Below are positions 1 through 8,073 of a DNA stretch of 26,343 bases, in pieces. A program made the position numbers and the translations under genes. How positions within the stretch are numbered: the first letter of the stretch is position 1; the number at the start of each line of letters is the position of its first letter. Origin of the DNA: SVTX01 sp045659745 (GTDB lineage: Bacteria > Bacillota > Clostridia > Oscillospirales > CAG-272). The DNA lies in NCBI GenBank assembly GCA_045659745.1, contig JAZRCL010000003.1, positions 1-26,343 on the forward strand. Direction: 5' to 3'. The notes beneath the pieces are model-generated. The model was given only the letters and a program-made list of their open reading frames with translations. It made no database searches and was not told the DNA's origin.

Positions 1-10
1 GTTTTTTGTT

Positions 11-3000
11 TTATGCCACAGTGGGAGAAAGAGTTATTTCCGCACTCGAATTGTTTATAATCGTAAAGAAGTTAGGCTCACTATACTCTATCGATCCTGC
101 CTGAGCAGCGAATTTTACAGTAATTACACCGAGGCTATTTGCTTTATACTCTACGCCGTTGTATACCACGGTCACGCCTGCAGCATTTCTGATAGTCATA
201 GTCATTCCCGCAGAATGAGGATATGAGCAGTATATAGTTGCACCCGACGCAACGGTGACAGCGCCGTCGTTAAGGGGAATGTTGAGGGGGTGATCCTCGT
301 CTCTGCCGTCATAAACGTAATCAGCGCCATTTGCAACCTCTACAGTACATTCAAAGCCATAAAGTCCCGATTCCTCGCCAACAAGGAAGGTTTCATCGTT
401 TATAAATCCGTCAGGAAGATTTTTTAGTTTAATAGTGACGGTAGAGGCAACCTTGGTACTAAGTGTAACGTATCCTCTGCTATTGGTAGTCTTAGTTATA
501 AAAGGCTCCTCTGCATCAGCAGAAATATAAAACTCAACAATCACACCCGCCAAGGGCTTTTGATTGGAAGCATTTACAAATGTCAGCTTATACGTGCTTT
601 CGGGCTTTGCATATGTGCATACCGTGCATATATAGCTCGAATTATAGCTATGTCCAAGCGCGGGAACTACCTCGTATCCGCAAGCGGTACACGTCTGTGC
701 TGTTGTACATGTTGCTTTATCCTTTCCGGGTGTGTGAGGCTTAAAGTCTTCTAGAACTGTAAAGCATTTTGTACACATTTTTTTGTATGCGCAAGTAGAT
801 TCGTCAAGGTTAGGAGTGTGTCCTGTTGCTGTCTCAAGTATCTCCAAACATACCGTACATGACTTGTTTTCTGTACAGGTTGCTTTATTTATATCCGCTT
901 TATGTCCGGGAGATTTTTTTACGATACCTCCACATACGGTACATATCTGATCGGTAGTACATGTAGCCTCATCACCGGGGGTGTGTCCCTTTGCTAAGAC
1001 AAGAACTGTTTTACAAGCCGTGCATATCTGTGACGCCGTACAGGTCGCCTCATCACCGGGGGTGTGGGGTATTTTTTCTATAGATTTTGTATCTGTTACC
1101 ACGCCGCAGTCGGAGCATATAAGGCTTTCCTTACCCTCCTTGGAGCAAGTAGCAGTGTCCGTAACTTTCCATTCAACTGTGTCGTGACTGCATCCGTATC
1201 CGCAAGCGCACCAGCCGTTATTATCAAGGCTATGAGGCTCTGGCGTGTTTGTTACGTTGGGGCATCTCGTACAGATCTGCCAGTGTGAGGTTTCATTGCA
1301 CTGATAAGTCATAGACCACTCATGACCGAGAGCGTCAATCGTTTCCTGTTCTACTGTGATAGTACCGCAGATCGCACATTTTTCGCCGTCTGTAAGACCT
1401 GTGTCCAAACAGCCAGGGGCTGTTCCAATTACTGTTTCGGGAGTGTGCGCCAGCATCTCTGTCTCTTCAGGCTCTTGCACTATCGCTCCGCACACGGAGC
1501 ATTTGATTCCCGCGGTAAGTCCCGTCTTTGTACAGGTTGCGTCTACTGCCGGAATTTCCTCCTCGGTATGAGTCGTATATCTTATGCTTCCACACTTATT
1601 ACAGGTGGATGCGCATTCGGCATCATACTCGTGCTCACAGGTAAATCTGTCGGGAAGCACTGTGATCTCAGGATCAAAATTAGCCGTGAAGCTTACAGGA
1701 AGCGTTGTGTCATCAAACAGATTAAGGGTTTCGATCTGAATATCCACCTTATCGCCCACAACAAGGAATACGTACGGAAGAATATTGTACTCGTCGTCCT
1801 GTACCATTACTCCGTTTACGGTTATTATAACCGCGCCGTCAAGACTGTCGACCCAGAAGAATCCGCTCTCCGTTGCGTCAAATATATAGCAATATCTGCT
1901 TATTCCGGGATCAGCAAGCGACGTTCCGATAACAAATTCGGGAGTCTCTGTCAATATTCCAAGCTCAAGCTCAAAGGGATTAGACTCTGTTCCAAGCACG
2001 TCGTTTGCGTCAATTATTGAAAGCTTTACAATGACATCTTCATTGTCGGTATTTACTATTGCAAAATCGTTAGGAATTGAATAATAAATATCAACGGGGT
2101 TTCCGTTTTCATCGACCTGCTCTTCAAAATGTACTTTTATCTCGCCGTTATCGGCTGTATATTCCTCACCGTTGTATATCACCTTAAGGCTTGATGTCAT
2201 ATCAATAATAGTCACAACGAATCCGGGGGTTCTTGGCGCACGGCAGTAAAGGGTCTTTCCTGCCTCGATCGTTATCACATCTCGATTCTGAACTATAAGA
2301 GGTGTTTCCTCTCTTGAGCCGTTTGCCTCGTAGTCTGCAGGGTCAGCAAGCAATATTGTGCTTTCATATTGATTACTGTCAAGCATATACGTGTCGTTAT
2401 TAGGATATTTTGCAGGAAGATTTGCAAGAACAACTGTATAAGCACGCTCTATTGCCCATATGGAAGCAACTCCATTTTCGTCAGTCACACCCGTTTCTGC
2501 AAGAGCTCCCGAGGACGTGTAAAGCTCTACCGTCACGCCGACAATTGCCTGCTCGGTGAACTGATCAAGAACAGTTATTCTATACTCAACCGCTGCGTCT
2601 ACTGTAAACTCAAGCTTTGTTTTATCGTTAAAGCTAACTGCCTCGTTATCAAAAACATATCCATCTGCTTTTGTGATTTTCGCGGTGTAGTCATCTGCCT
2701 TTTCAAGCTCTGCGGTGAACTTACCCTTTGAGTCGGTATTTCCCGATGCAACGCAGGTCTCACCCTGATATATTCCGACTGTTGCGCCCGAAACCTTGTT
2801 GCCGTCAAAGTCCTCAACCGTCACGGTATACATGACCTTTGTCACAGGCGGTTCAGTGGGAGTTTCCGTTGGATTCTCAGTAGAATTCTCAGTCGGATGG
2901 TCGGTGGGAGCTTCTGTCGGAGCCTCTGTGGGCGCTGACGTGGGAATTTGAGATGGCGTTTCATTTCTGTCGCAAGATACTGCGATAAACACCATTGCAA

Positions 3001-3049
3001 ACGCAGTACACACGCACAACAGCACCGCTATAATTCTTTTCAAATTCAT
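11..3049 (-). CDS. Modular surface lipoprotein with cysteine-rich CxxC repeats (1012 aa)
   Basis: Secreted lipoprotein of unknown function. The start at 3049 is chosen because a GGAGGT site lies just upstream; an in-frame extension of 21 residues to 3112 would run into the promoter. Residues 1-26 form a signal peptide ending in AVSC (Cys26, lipidation). A Pro/Thr/Glu-rich linker follows (about 32-66), then two SpaA/carboxypeptidase-regulatory-like beta domains (about 68-150 and 155-235), a beta domain with an AGKTLYC motif (about 260-365) and a PPC-like sandwich (about 370-465). Residues 471-815 are a run of cysteine-rich repeats in long (about 40 aa) and short (27 aa) forms, pattern ATCT..Q.CT.CG....GH. 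The C-terminus (819-1012) repeats the beta domain plus the AGxTxYC domain. Similar CxxC repeats are common in Clostridia surface proteins; zinc binding or disulfide cross-linking are both possible. It has its own promoter and lies downstream of two other PT-linker lipoproteins. Confidence 0.85.
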   Translation of the reverse strand: MNLKRIIAVLLCVCTAFAMVFIAVSCDRNETPSQIPTSAPTEAPTEAPTDHPTENSTENPTETPTEPPVTKVMYTVTVEDFDGNKVSGATVGIYQGETCVASGNTDSKGKFTAELEKADDYTAKITKADGYVFDNEAVSFNDKTKLEFTVDAAVEYRITVLDQFTEQAIVGVTVELYTSSGALAETGVTDENGVASIWAIERAYTVVLANLPAKYPNNDTYMLDSNQYESTILLADPADYEANGSREETPLIVQNRDVITIEAGKTLYCRAPRTPGFVVTIIDMTSSLKVIYNGEEYTADNGEIKVHFEEQVDENGNPVDIYYSIPNDFAIVNTDNEDVIVKLSIIDANDVLGTESNPFELELGILTETPEFVIGTSLADPGISRYCYIFDATESGFFWVDSLDGAVIITVNGVMVQDDEYNILPYVFLVVGDKVDIQIETLNLFDDTTLPVSFTANFDPEITVLPDRFTCEHEYDAECASTCNKCGSIRYTTHTEEEIPAVDATCTKTGLTAGIKCSVCGAIVQEPEETEMLAHTPETVIGTAPGCLDTGLTDGEKCAICGTITVEQETIDALGHEWSMTYQCNETSHWQICTRCPNVTNTPEPHSLDNNGWCACGYGCSHDTVEWKVTDTATCSKEGKESLICSDCGVVTDTKSIEKIPHTPGDEATCTASQICTACKTVLVLAKGHTPGDEATCTTDQICTVCGGIVKKSPGHKADINKATCTENKSCTVCLEILETATGHTPNLDESTCAYKKMCTKCFTVLEDFKPHTPGKDKATCTTAQTCTACGYEVVPALGHSYNSSYICTVCTYAKPESTYKLTFVNASNQKPLAGVIVEFYISADAEEPFITKTTNSRGYVTLSTKVASTVTIKLKNLPDGFINDETFLVGEESGLYGFECTVEVANGADYVYDGRDEDHPLNIPLNDGAVTVASGATIYCSYPHSAGMTMTIRNAAGVTVVYNGVEYKANSLGVITVKFAAQAGSIEYSEPNFFTIINNSSAEITLSPTVA
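600..1639 (-). repeat. Cysteine-rich repeat array inside the 1012-aa lipoprotein
   Basis: About ten tandem units, each with a Cys followed five to seventeen residues later by a CxxC pair, and most ending in His. The short units are 27 residues (81 bp). Two adjacent ones share an identical 20-base stretch at 966-985 and 1047-1066, exactly 27 codons apart, which points to recent unit duplication. The C-x(n)-CxxC-H layout resembles zinc-knuckle or redox-active cysteine motifs; which one applies cannot be decided from sequence. Confidence 0.8.
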
Positions 3050-3083
3050 AATTGTAGACCTCCGTTTTCGGATAGTTGAATAT

Positions 3084-3112
3084 ATTATATCATCTATACT
3101 CATACATTGCAA
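3084..3112 (-). promoter_or_regulatory. Sigma-A-type promoter of the 1012-aa lipoprotein gene
   Basis: On the minus strand, TTGCAA (3112-3107) and a perfect TATAAT (3089-3084) are separated by exactly 17 bp. The -10 box lies about 35 bp upstream of the ATG at 3049, leaving a short leader that contains the GGAGGT site. It sits just past the terminator of the preceding gene, so this gene is probably transcribed independently. Confidence 0.75.
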
Positions 3113-3133
3113 TAGTTTTTTATTTTTGTTTAC

Positions 3134-3169
3134 AAAAAACAGCGTTCTGAAATCAGAACGCTGTTTTTA
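3134..3169 (-). terminator. Rho-independent terminator after the 556-aa lipoprotein gene
   Basis: Inverted repeat with arms AGCGTTCTGA / TCAGAACGCT, extended by C-G and A-T pairs, followed on the minus strand by a run of six T. It starts only 6 bp after the stop codon at 3175. It ends the transcript of the two upstream lipoprotein genes and isolates the 1012-aa gene. Confidence 0.85.
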
Positions 3170-3174
3170 TGTTT

Positions 3175-4845
3175 TTATTCTGCGTACTCGTAGGAATACG
3201 TGACTACAAGCTCACCCTCCAGACTATCACTTGCATTGATTGTAAATATCTTATCCTGTGTGACGTTGACAACTATATTGCCGTTTGCATCGGGAGCGTA
3301 GCTCTCTCCGCCATAGGTCACACTTATTCCCTCGCCAGCATTTACGGTAAGGGTGACATTGACAGTTTCCTTTTCATTTATCTTGAAATAAACTGTGTCG
3401 CCCGCGCTGAGTAGAGACATTGAGCCTTCGGGGTTTATTGTGAGCGCATTTTCCGTGTCCACTCCTGTATAACTTACCTCGACAGTACAAGCCGCAAACA
3501 GCCAAGCGTTCTCAACAGGGGGCTTTTCAACCTCATACAAATCAAAAAGATTGATTTCTGATTCATAATTCCACCAATCTGAATTCTCGCCATGTTTCTT
3601 AATAACGTATTCGAGCATTTCGTCAAGAGGATATACGCCCGAAGCGTCAGCCACCTCAATATATTTCTCTATTATTTCGTTGTAGCTTTCTTTTCTCAAA
3701 GGCTTTCCTTCCTCATCATAGAAAAAGCAGCACATTCTGTCAGTTTCAATTATGGTTGCAAACGACGCCATATTAGGCTTTTGCATACCCTCGTCGGTAT
3801 AATAACCGAAGTAATCAACTATCGCCGAAAGACGCACGTATACGATAGGTCCGTCAGCCGTTCCAAGATGATAGAATCCGTCATTACCGAGGACCAACGT
3901 GAGATTTTCGTCCATAAGATCAAGATTTTTGAGTGTCACAACCTTGTTTTGATAGGTAAGGCGGTGCTCCGCGAGCTCTCCGTCAAGCTGAGGAATTTCC
4001 CAAGGAAGATCAATGAAATCTATGGGCATATCCCCTATTCTTTCGATAACAACAACCGCATCCTTGACAGAACCGTCAGTCGTAAGTCCCAAAACGCAAA
4101 CTACGCTGCTGTCAGCGCCTATACTGCTACTGTGGAATTTTATCTCGACAGTATTGTCGACAGGATCAAGCAAGGAATGAGGGAAAACTGTCAGTACAGT
4201 TCCACCGTAATATCCAAGGGTGACTTCCTTGTCCGAAATAACGCTTATCTTGTAGATACCGTCTCTCTGGGGCTTGAAGATAAAGAAGGATCTCTCACCC
4301 TCATATTCACTTGAAGTCACTCCGCGAAGCTTTACGTAGGTTGCGCCCTCGCCAATATATCCTGCGCCGTATTCACTTGCGTAAAAGTCTTTGTTAGTAT
4401 CGGTCACTCTGCTATAAACGGTTATGCTTGCCTCGTTATTTTCTGCCGTGAGAGTGCATTCCTCCTCGAATTCATATCCGTCCGCAGACGTGATATCAAA
4501 GCTAAGATTATACTCACCAACAGCAGCTTCAAAGGAAGCCTTTCCCTGACTTACAACTGCCGCTATTGTACCGTCGGAGTACGTCATTACGCCGGAAAAA
4601 GACGTCATTGTTTCACCCTTGTAATTGACGAACTCAACCGAATAAGTTATCTTTTCATCATTAACAGGACCCTGCGTGGGCTCCTCGGTGGGTGCTTCGG
4701 TAGGCTTGCTCGTGGGAGCTTCGGTGGGGGTACTGTTAGGCTGGTTTGTTGGGGTCTGGTCATTACCGTCACAAGCAACCAAAGCAATAGCAGCCGTCAA
4801 TATCAAAATTAAAAGTATTATTCCGAGATATTTTCTTGCTTTCAT
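3175..4845 (-). CDS. PT-linker surface lipoprotein, unknown function (556 aa)
   Basis: Function not recognised. The start at 4845 has an AAGGAGA site at good spacing. The signal peptide ends in a canonical LVAC lipobox (Cys25), then a Thr/Pro/Glu linker (about 28-62), a carboxypeptidase-regulatory-like beta domain (about 66-145) and a PPC-like beta-sandwich (about 150-275) ending in IERIGD. Next is a module beginning near residue 313 with LGNDGFYHLGTADGP, which is also found twice in the neighbouring 958-aa lipoprotein. The last about 90 residues form a beta domain with AGDTVYF and VTYGGESY motifs matching domains of the 1012-aa protein. No catalytic motif or membrane span beyond the signal peptide is visible. 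It is second in a probable two-gene transcript, 71 bp after the 958-aa gene with a hairpin between. It probably works at the cell surface as a binding or structural protein (inference). Confidence 0.85.
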   Translation of the reverse strand: MKARKYLGIILLILILTAAIALVACDGNDQTPTNQPNSTPTEAPTSKPTEAPTEEPTQGPVNDEKITYSVEFVNYKGETMTSFSGVMTYSDGTIAAVVSQGKASFEAAVGEYNLSFDITSADGYEFEEECTLTAENNEASITVYSRVTDTNKDFYASEYGAGYIGEGATYVKLRGVTSSEYEGERSFFIFKPQRDGIYKISVISDKEVTLGYYGGTVLTVFPHSLLDPVDNTVEIKFHSSSIGADSSVVCVLGLTTDGSVKDAVVVIERIGDMPIDFIDLPWEIPQLDGELAEHRLTYQNKVVTLKNLDLMDENLTLVLGNDGFYHLGTADGPIVYVRLSAIVDYFGYYTDEGMQKPNMASFATIIETDRMCCFFYDEEGKPLRKESYNEIIEKYIEVADASGVYPLDEMLEYVIKKHGENSDWWNYESEINLFDLYEVEKPPVENAWLFAACTVEVSYTGVDTENALTINPEGSMSLLSAGDTVYFKINEKETVNVTLTVNAGEGISVTYGGESYAPDANGNIVVNVTQDKIFTINASDSLEGELVVTYSYEYAE

Positions 4846-4871
4846 AATTATCTCCTTTTTTAATTTCTAAA

Positions 4872-4906
4872 ACGTCGGTTTTTGCGAAAACCGCAAAAAC
4901 CGACGT
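4872..4906 (-). terminator. Perfect 15-bp intercistronic hairpin between two lipoprotein genes
   Basis: Arms 4872-4886 and 4892-4906 are perfectly complementary (ACGTCGGTTTTTGCG and its complement) with a 5-base loop. On the minus strand only three T follow the stem, so termination would be inefficient. It may be a partial terminator or an mRNA-stabilising 3' structure that sets the ratio of the 958-aa to the 556-aa product. No promoter was seen between the two genes. Confidence 0.55.
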
Positions 4907-4916
4907 AGATAATCAA

Positions 4917-7793
4917 TTATTCTGCGGCTACGGTAGGTCCGTAGTGCTTGTAGTAGAAGCAAAGCTTAGTCCAGCCGTGCTCAACGCCCACGAAGGTGTA
5001 ATAATCCATATAAATCTGGAGTATTTCCGCGAGCTCCTCGGTCACCTCAACGCATCCGTTAAGCTCCTCGTTCTCGCTATTCGTGATAAGATCGTCAAGA
5101 TATGCGCTTATCTGCTCTGTATAGTCGCCAATTCCGTGATATATTCCGTTCTTTACGTCCTCGATGAGCTCAACGCGTTGCGCGTAGAGATATTCGCCCC
5201 AAAGCTCTGTAAAGCCCTGAACCTCGTCTATATCATTATCTGCAAAATAAGTTATATATTCCTCTATATCCTGGTCAAGAGAGGTCTTTTCAAATTTGAA
5301 GCCGTCAAGCTTGATAGCATCCTCAACAGAGTGGCTGAATCCACCTATAATAGACCAGAAATCAACGTAGAGCACGGGACCCTGTGTGCCATCATCGTTC
5401 TTTACGTAGTACTTTCCATCTGAACCGAGCATAACGTCAACACCGCCTGCGTCGGGGGTTGCGCCGTAGTCTATCTCACCGTCTCCGTCGTCAGCCATTG
5501 TAAATGGACCGGGAGATGCAAGTGTGAATATGTCAGCGGTATCGCCTATTCTTTCAATTCTGAATGTGAACGAACCTGCCGCGTAAATGTCGTAATAAGC
5601 TATATCGATGTAGTAGGTCTTGCCTGCCTCCATATATCTTACTATAGAAACGTTCTTTTCATCCTGCCACATTTTTTCGGAATGCTCGTAGGTGTAGATA
5701 AGCTCGTGATTTTCGTCAAACAGCCAAGCGTCAACGGCATAATCAACGCCGCTCACAACACCATCAGCCGTGCTGAATGAGGTGATACGGTAAACGCCCG
5801 ACTCCTCGGGAGTAAATGCATAGAGATAACCTCTGGGCATTACTATCTGCGTGTACGTCACCTTGTTAGCGATATCAAGCTTTGCTTCAAATGCGGAGAA
5901 AGGAGCAAGTCCCTTTATGGGGTCCATCATTTCCTCTCCGTTTGTACCGTATGCATCGTAGTAAACGCACATCTGAAGCCACTCGTTAGGATTATCCGCC
6001 TCAGTACCAACAGCCTGGCAAACTATCTCAAGAAGCTCGCGGAGCTCCTGATTTACGCTGCAATAGCCGTACATTCTGGAGTTTATTGAATAGTTGGAGT
6101 ATTTTTCGAACTGGTCAACGTAATCAATGCCGTTAAGCTTGATAAGACCGTTGTAAGCCATCATCCATACAGACATAGTATTGCTGAAGCGGGAGTATCC
6201 CATAAGGTTAGCAAGAAGGATAGGTCCGTCTGCCTCGCCTACGTGATAGTATCCGTCTGCACCGAGAACAACCTCAACGTAGCTGTTATAGCCCGAGCCA
6301 AGCTCATTGAAATCGTTTGCGGCATGTCTGTAAATATATGTTTCCTTGTCAATGTCATTTGCGTCAACAACTCGGAGATCCTTGATATACATAGTATCGT
6401 CTCCCGTGTCACCGCCGGAGTCCTTCATATAGCAGAGCGCAAGCTCATACGTTCCGTCTTCAATAGCAACGTAAGGATATACAGTCTCCCAATTATCTCC
6501 GTCACCTGAAAGCTGATACATATCCTGTCTGTCAACAAGAATATAAAGAATATCAGCTCCAAGCTCGGTAGAAGCCCAGTAATCAAAGGCGATTGCCTGT
6601 CCTGCCTTGAGCTCTACGTCAGCGTAAATTATAGAATATGTGGAATGCTTGAAGGCGTTAGAGGTTTTTATACAGTCAACACCGTTCTTCTGACCGACTA
6701 TAAAGGGCCAAGCGTATTCCGCATCCTCGGAATCTGTTTCGCCGTGGTATGTGACGTTTATATCGCCCTTATTGAGCACCGCTCCTATCTCGTCGGATGA
6801 GGGCATTTCAACACCATCAGGCTTTGCAACAGGTGTAAGCGTTGAGGGATCCTCTATAAGCTGCTGCTGATAATCATCTGCTGTGAAGTAATCAAATATA
6901 GCCTCGAACTGATGTCCGGACATCGCACCAACCATTACAAGGCAAACTACTCCATAGCGGTCAACGATAATCGACGTGGGTGCGCCCGAGGGTGCAAAGT
7001 TTGCGATTATTCCCTGATCGTCGTAAGCTACGGGGAAGCTGAGTCCTTCAGCAGGAAGAGCTCCCTCGCCTATATACTTCTTCATATATGCGGCAATAGC
7101 ATCGTCGTCATCAACGGGCGAAAGAGCCAGCACTTCAACAGAGTCGCTATATCTCTTATATACCTCATCCATTTCAGGGAATTCCTGCAGACAATAGCCA
7201 CATCCGTCGTACCAATAGTTGATAAGCACCATATCCTTTTCCTTGAGGATCTCGGAGAGGGTCATCTCTTCCTTGTCGTCGTATGTGGTGACTGTGAAAT
7301 CGTACATAACGTCGCCAAGCTTGTATATTGCCGTGGGCGAGCCCTCGGTAATTACGGAAGAAGTAAGCACAACGTCAGCGTGCTTGTCGACAAATGCATA
7401 GCTTGCCTGCGCAGTATATCCTGTGGGAGTATTGGGAACGGTTGCGGTGTAGCCGTCCTTTACGGGTGCGTCTACTGATGCTTCTCCGTTCTCATCCGTG
7501 GTAGCATAGGTTATTATGCTGTTTCCCTCCTGAATGAATACCATAACGTTCGGAAGAACCATACCGCCCGCTGTCTTTACACTTATGGTATAAGTGGATG
7601 TAGTAGGATTATTCTGATTGTTATCAGAGGGCTTTTCCGTAGGCTTTTCCGTGGGTTTTTCCACGGGCGAAGACGTGGGCTTCCCCGTTGGTTCTGTGGG
7701 GGTATTGTCACAGCCCGCAAATGCCAAGCAGCACGCGGACATTATCATAACAACCGCCAACAAAAGCGAAAGAAGTCTTGTGGTTTCTTTCAT
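4917..7793 (-). CDS. Large lipoprotein with TlpA/ResA-like thioredoxin domain (958 aa)
   Basis: Extracytoplasmic lipoprotein, probably a thiol-disulfide oxidoreductase with binding domains. The start at 7793 has AAGGAG upstream. A signal peptide ends in AFAGC (Cys28; an alternative MSAC ends at Cys21). A Thr/Pro/Lys linker (about 30-63) and a carboxypeptidase-regulatory-like domain (about 66-135) follow. Residues about 150-310 are a TlpA/ResA-like redoxin with active site CGYC at 198-201 in the context NYWYDGCGYC, and the family's cis-proline loop GAPTSI near 272. About 320-480 resembles a jelly-roll adhesin-type domain. A module starting VVLGADGYYHVGEADGP (near 503), a PPC-like sandwich (about 655-760, ending in FRIERIGD) and a second, more diverged copy of the module (near 787) complete it. 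Typical ResA proteins are about 180 residues, so most of this chain is extra. First gene of the minus-strand transcript. Confidence 0.88.
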   Translation of the reverse strand: MKETTRLLSLLLAVVMIMSACCLAFAGCDNTPTEPTGKPTSSPVEKPTEKPTEKPSDNNQNNPTTSTYTISVKTAGGMVLPNVMVFIQEGNSIITYATTDENGEASVDAPVKDGYTATVPNTPTGYTAQASYAFVDKHADVVLTSSVITEGSPTAIYKLGDVMYDFTVTTYDDKEEMTLSEILKEKDMVLINYWYDGCGYCLQEFPEMDEVYKRYSDSVEVLALSPVDDDDAIAAYMKKYIGEGALPAEGLSFPVAYDDQGIIANFAPSGAPTSIIVDRYGVVCLVMVGAMSGHQFEAIFDYFTADDYQQQLIEDPSTLTPVAKPDGVEMPSSDEIGAVLNKGDINVTYHGETDSEDAEYAWPFIVGQKNGVDCIKTSNAFKHSTYSIIYADVELKAGQAIAFDYWASTELGADILYILVDRQDMYQLSGDGDNWETVYPYVAIEDGTYELALCYMKDSGGDTGDDTMYIKDLRVVDANDIDKETYIYRHAANDFNELGSGYNSYVEVVLGADGYYHVGEADGPILLANLMGYSRFSNTMSVWMMAYNGLIKLNGIDYVDQFEKYSNYSINSRMYGYCSVNQELRELLEIVCQAVGTEADNPNEWLQMCVYYDAYGTNGEEMMDPIKGLAPFSAFEAKLDIANKVTYTQIVMPRGYLYAFTPEESGVYRITSFSTADGVVSGVDYAVDAWLFDENHELIYTYEHSEKMWQDEKNVSIVRYMEAGKTYYIDIAYYDIYAAGSFTFRIERIGDTADIFTLASPGPFTMADDGDGEIDYGATPDAGGVDVMLGSDGKYYVKNDDGTQGPVLYVDFWSIIGGFSHSVEDAIKLDGFKFEKTSLDQDIEEYITYFADNDIDEVQGFTELWGEYLYAQRVELIEDVKNGIYHGIGDYTEQISAYLDDLITNSENEELNGCVEVTEELAEILQIYMDYYTFVGVEHGWTKLCFYYKHYGPTVAAE

Positions 7794-7900
7794 AATAATT
7801 CTCCTTGTTTGAGTAAATTTATCGCTACTGTATTCATAAGCGTATCAAGCGCTAATATCGCGCAAAAAGACAAAAATTTATGAAAACATACTCTCGTGTA

Positions 7901-7929
7901 AGTATAACATATTAGAATTGCAAAGTCAA
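7901..7929 (-). promoter_or_regulatory. Near-consensus sigma-A promoter of the lipoprotein transcript
   Basis: On the minus strand TTGACT (7929-7924) and TATACT (7906-7901) are separated by exactly 17 bp. Transcription would start near 7893, giving a leader of about 100 nt before the ATG at 7793. It is the only strong promoter seen for the 958-aa and 556-aa lipoprotein genes. Confidence 0.8.
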
Positions 7930-7936
7930 CTGCTCA

Positions 7937-7970
7937 TTTGTAAAATTTTGTGAACAAGCATATTTACAAA
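7937..7970. promoter_or_regulatory. Nested inverted repeats in the divergent intergenic region (possible operator)
   Basis: TTTGTAAA (7937-7944) and its complement TTTACAAA (7963-7970) flank a smaller imperfect palindrome, TTGT-GA-ACAA (7948-7957). The element lies just upstream of the -35 box of the minus-strand promoter and between the two divergent transcripts, where a shared regulator could bind. The region is AT-rich, so chance occurrence is possible. No regulator gene is present in the window. Confidence 0.3.
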
Positions 7971-7999
7971 ATATACAAGATTTATTTTTTCTTATATGA

Positions 8000-8021
8000 T
8001 ATAATATTGTTTATGTATAAT
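8000..8021 (+). promoter_or_regulatory. Candidate -10 elements for the protease-peptide uptake operon
   Basis: Two perfect TATAAT hexamers occur at 8000-8005 and 8016-8021, the second preceded by TG. Neither has a good -35 box 16-18 bp upstream, but the DNA above them is rich in A/T tracts. If the 8016 box is used, transcription would begin near 8028, leaving almost no leader for an ATG at 8038 and about 45 nt for the ATG at 8074. Confidence 0.4.
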
Positions 8022-8073
8022 GGCGTATTATGAGTAAATGCGCAAAAATTCAGACGAAAGGCAAAAATCACAG

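Noticed and set aside
3050..3112. Upstream extension of the 1012-aa lipoprotein to an ATG at 3112
   Set aside because: The extra codons overlap the promoter boxes and would put 21 polar residues before the signal peptide; the ATG at 3049 has a proper GGAGGT site.
1322..4314. Plus-strand frames over the minus-strand lipoprotein genes (for example 1322-2020 and 3592-4314)
   Set aside because: The minus-strand genes have signal peptides, ribosome sites and shared domains; the plus-strand products are Cys/Arg/Tyr-rich with no family features.
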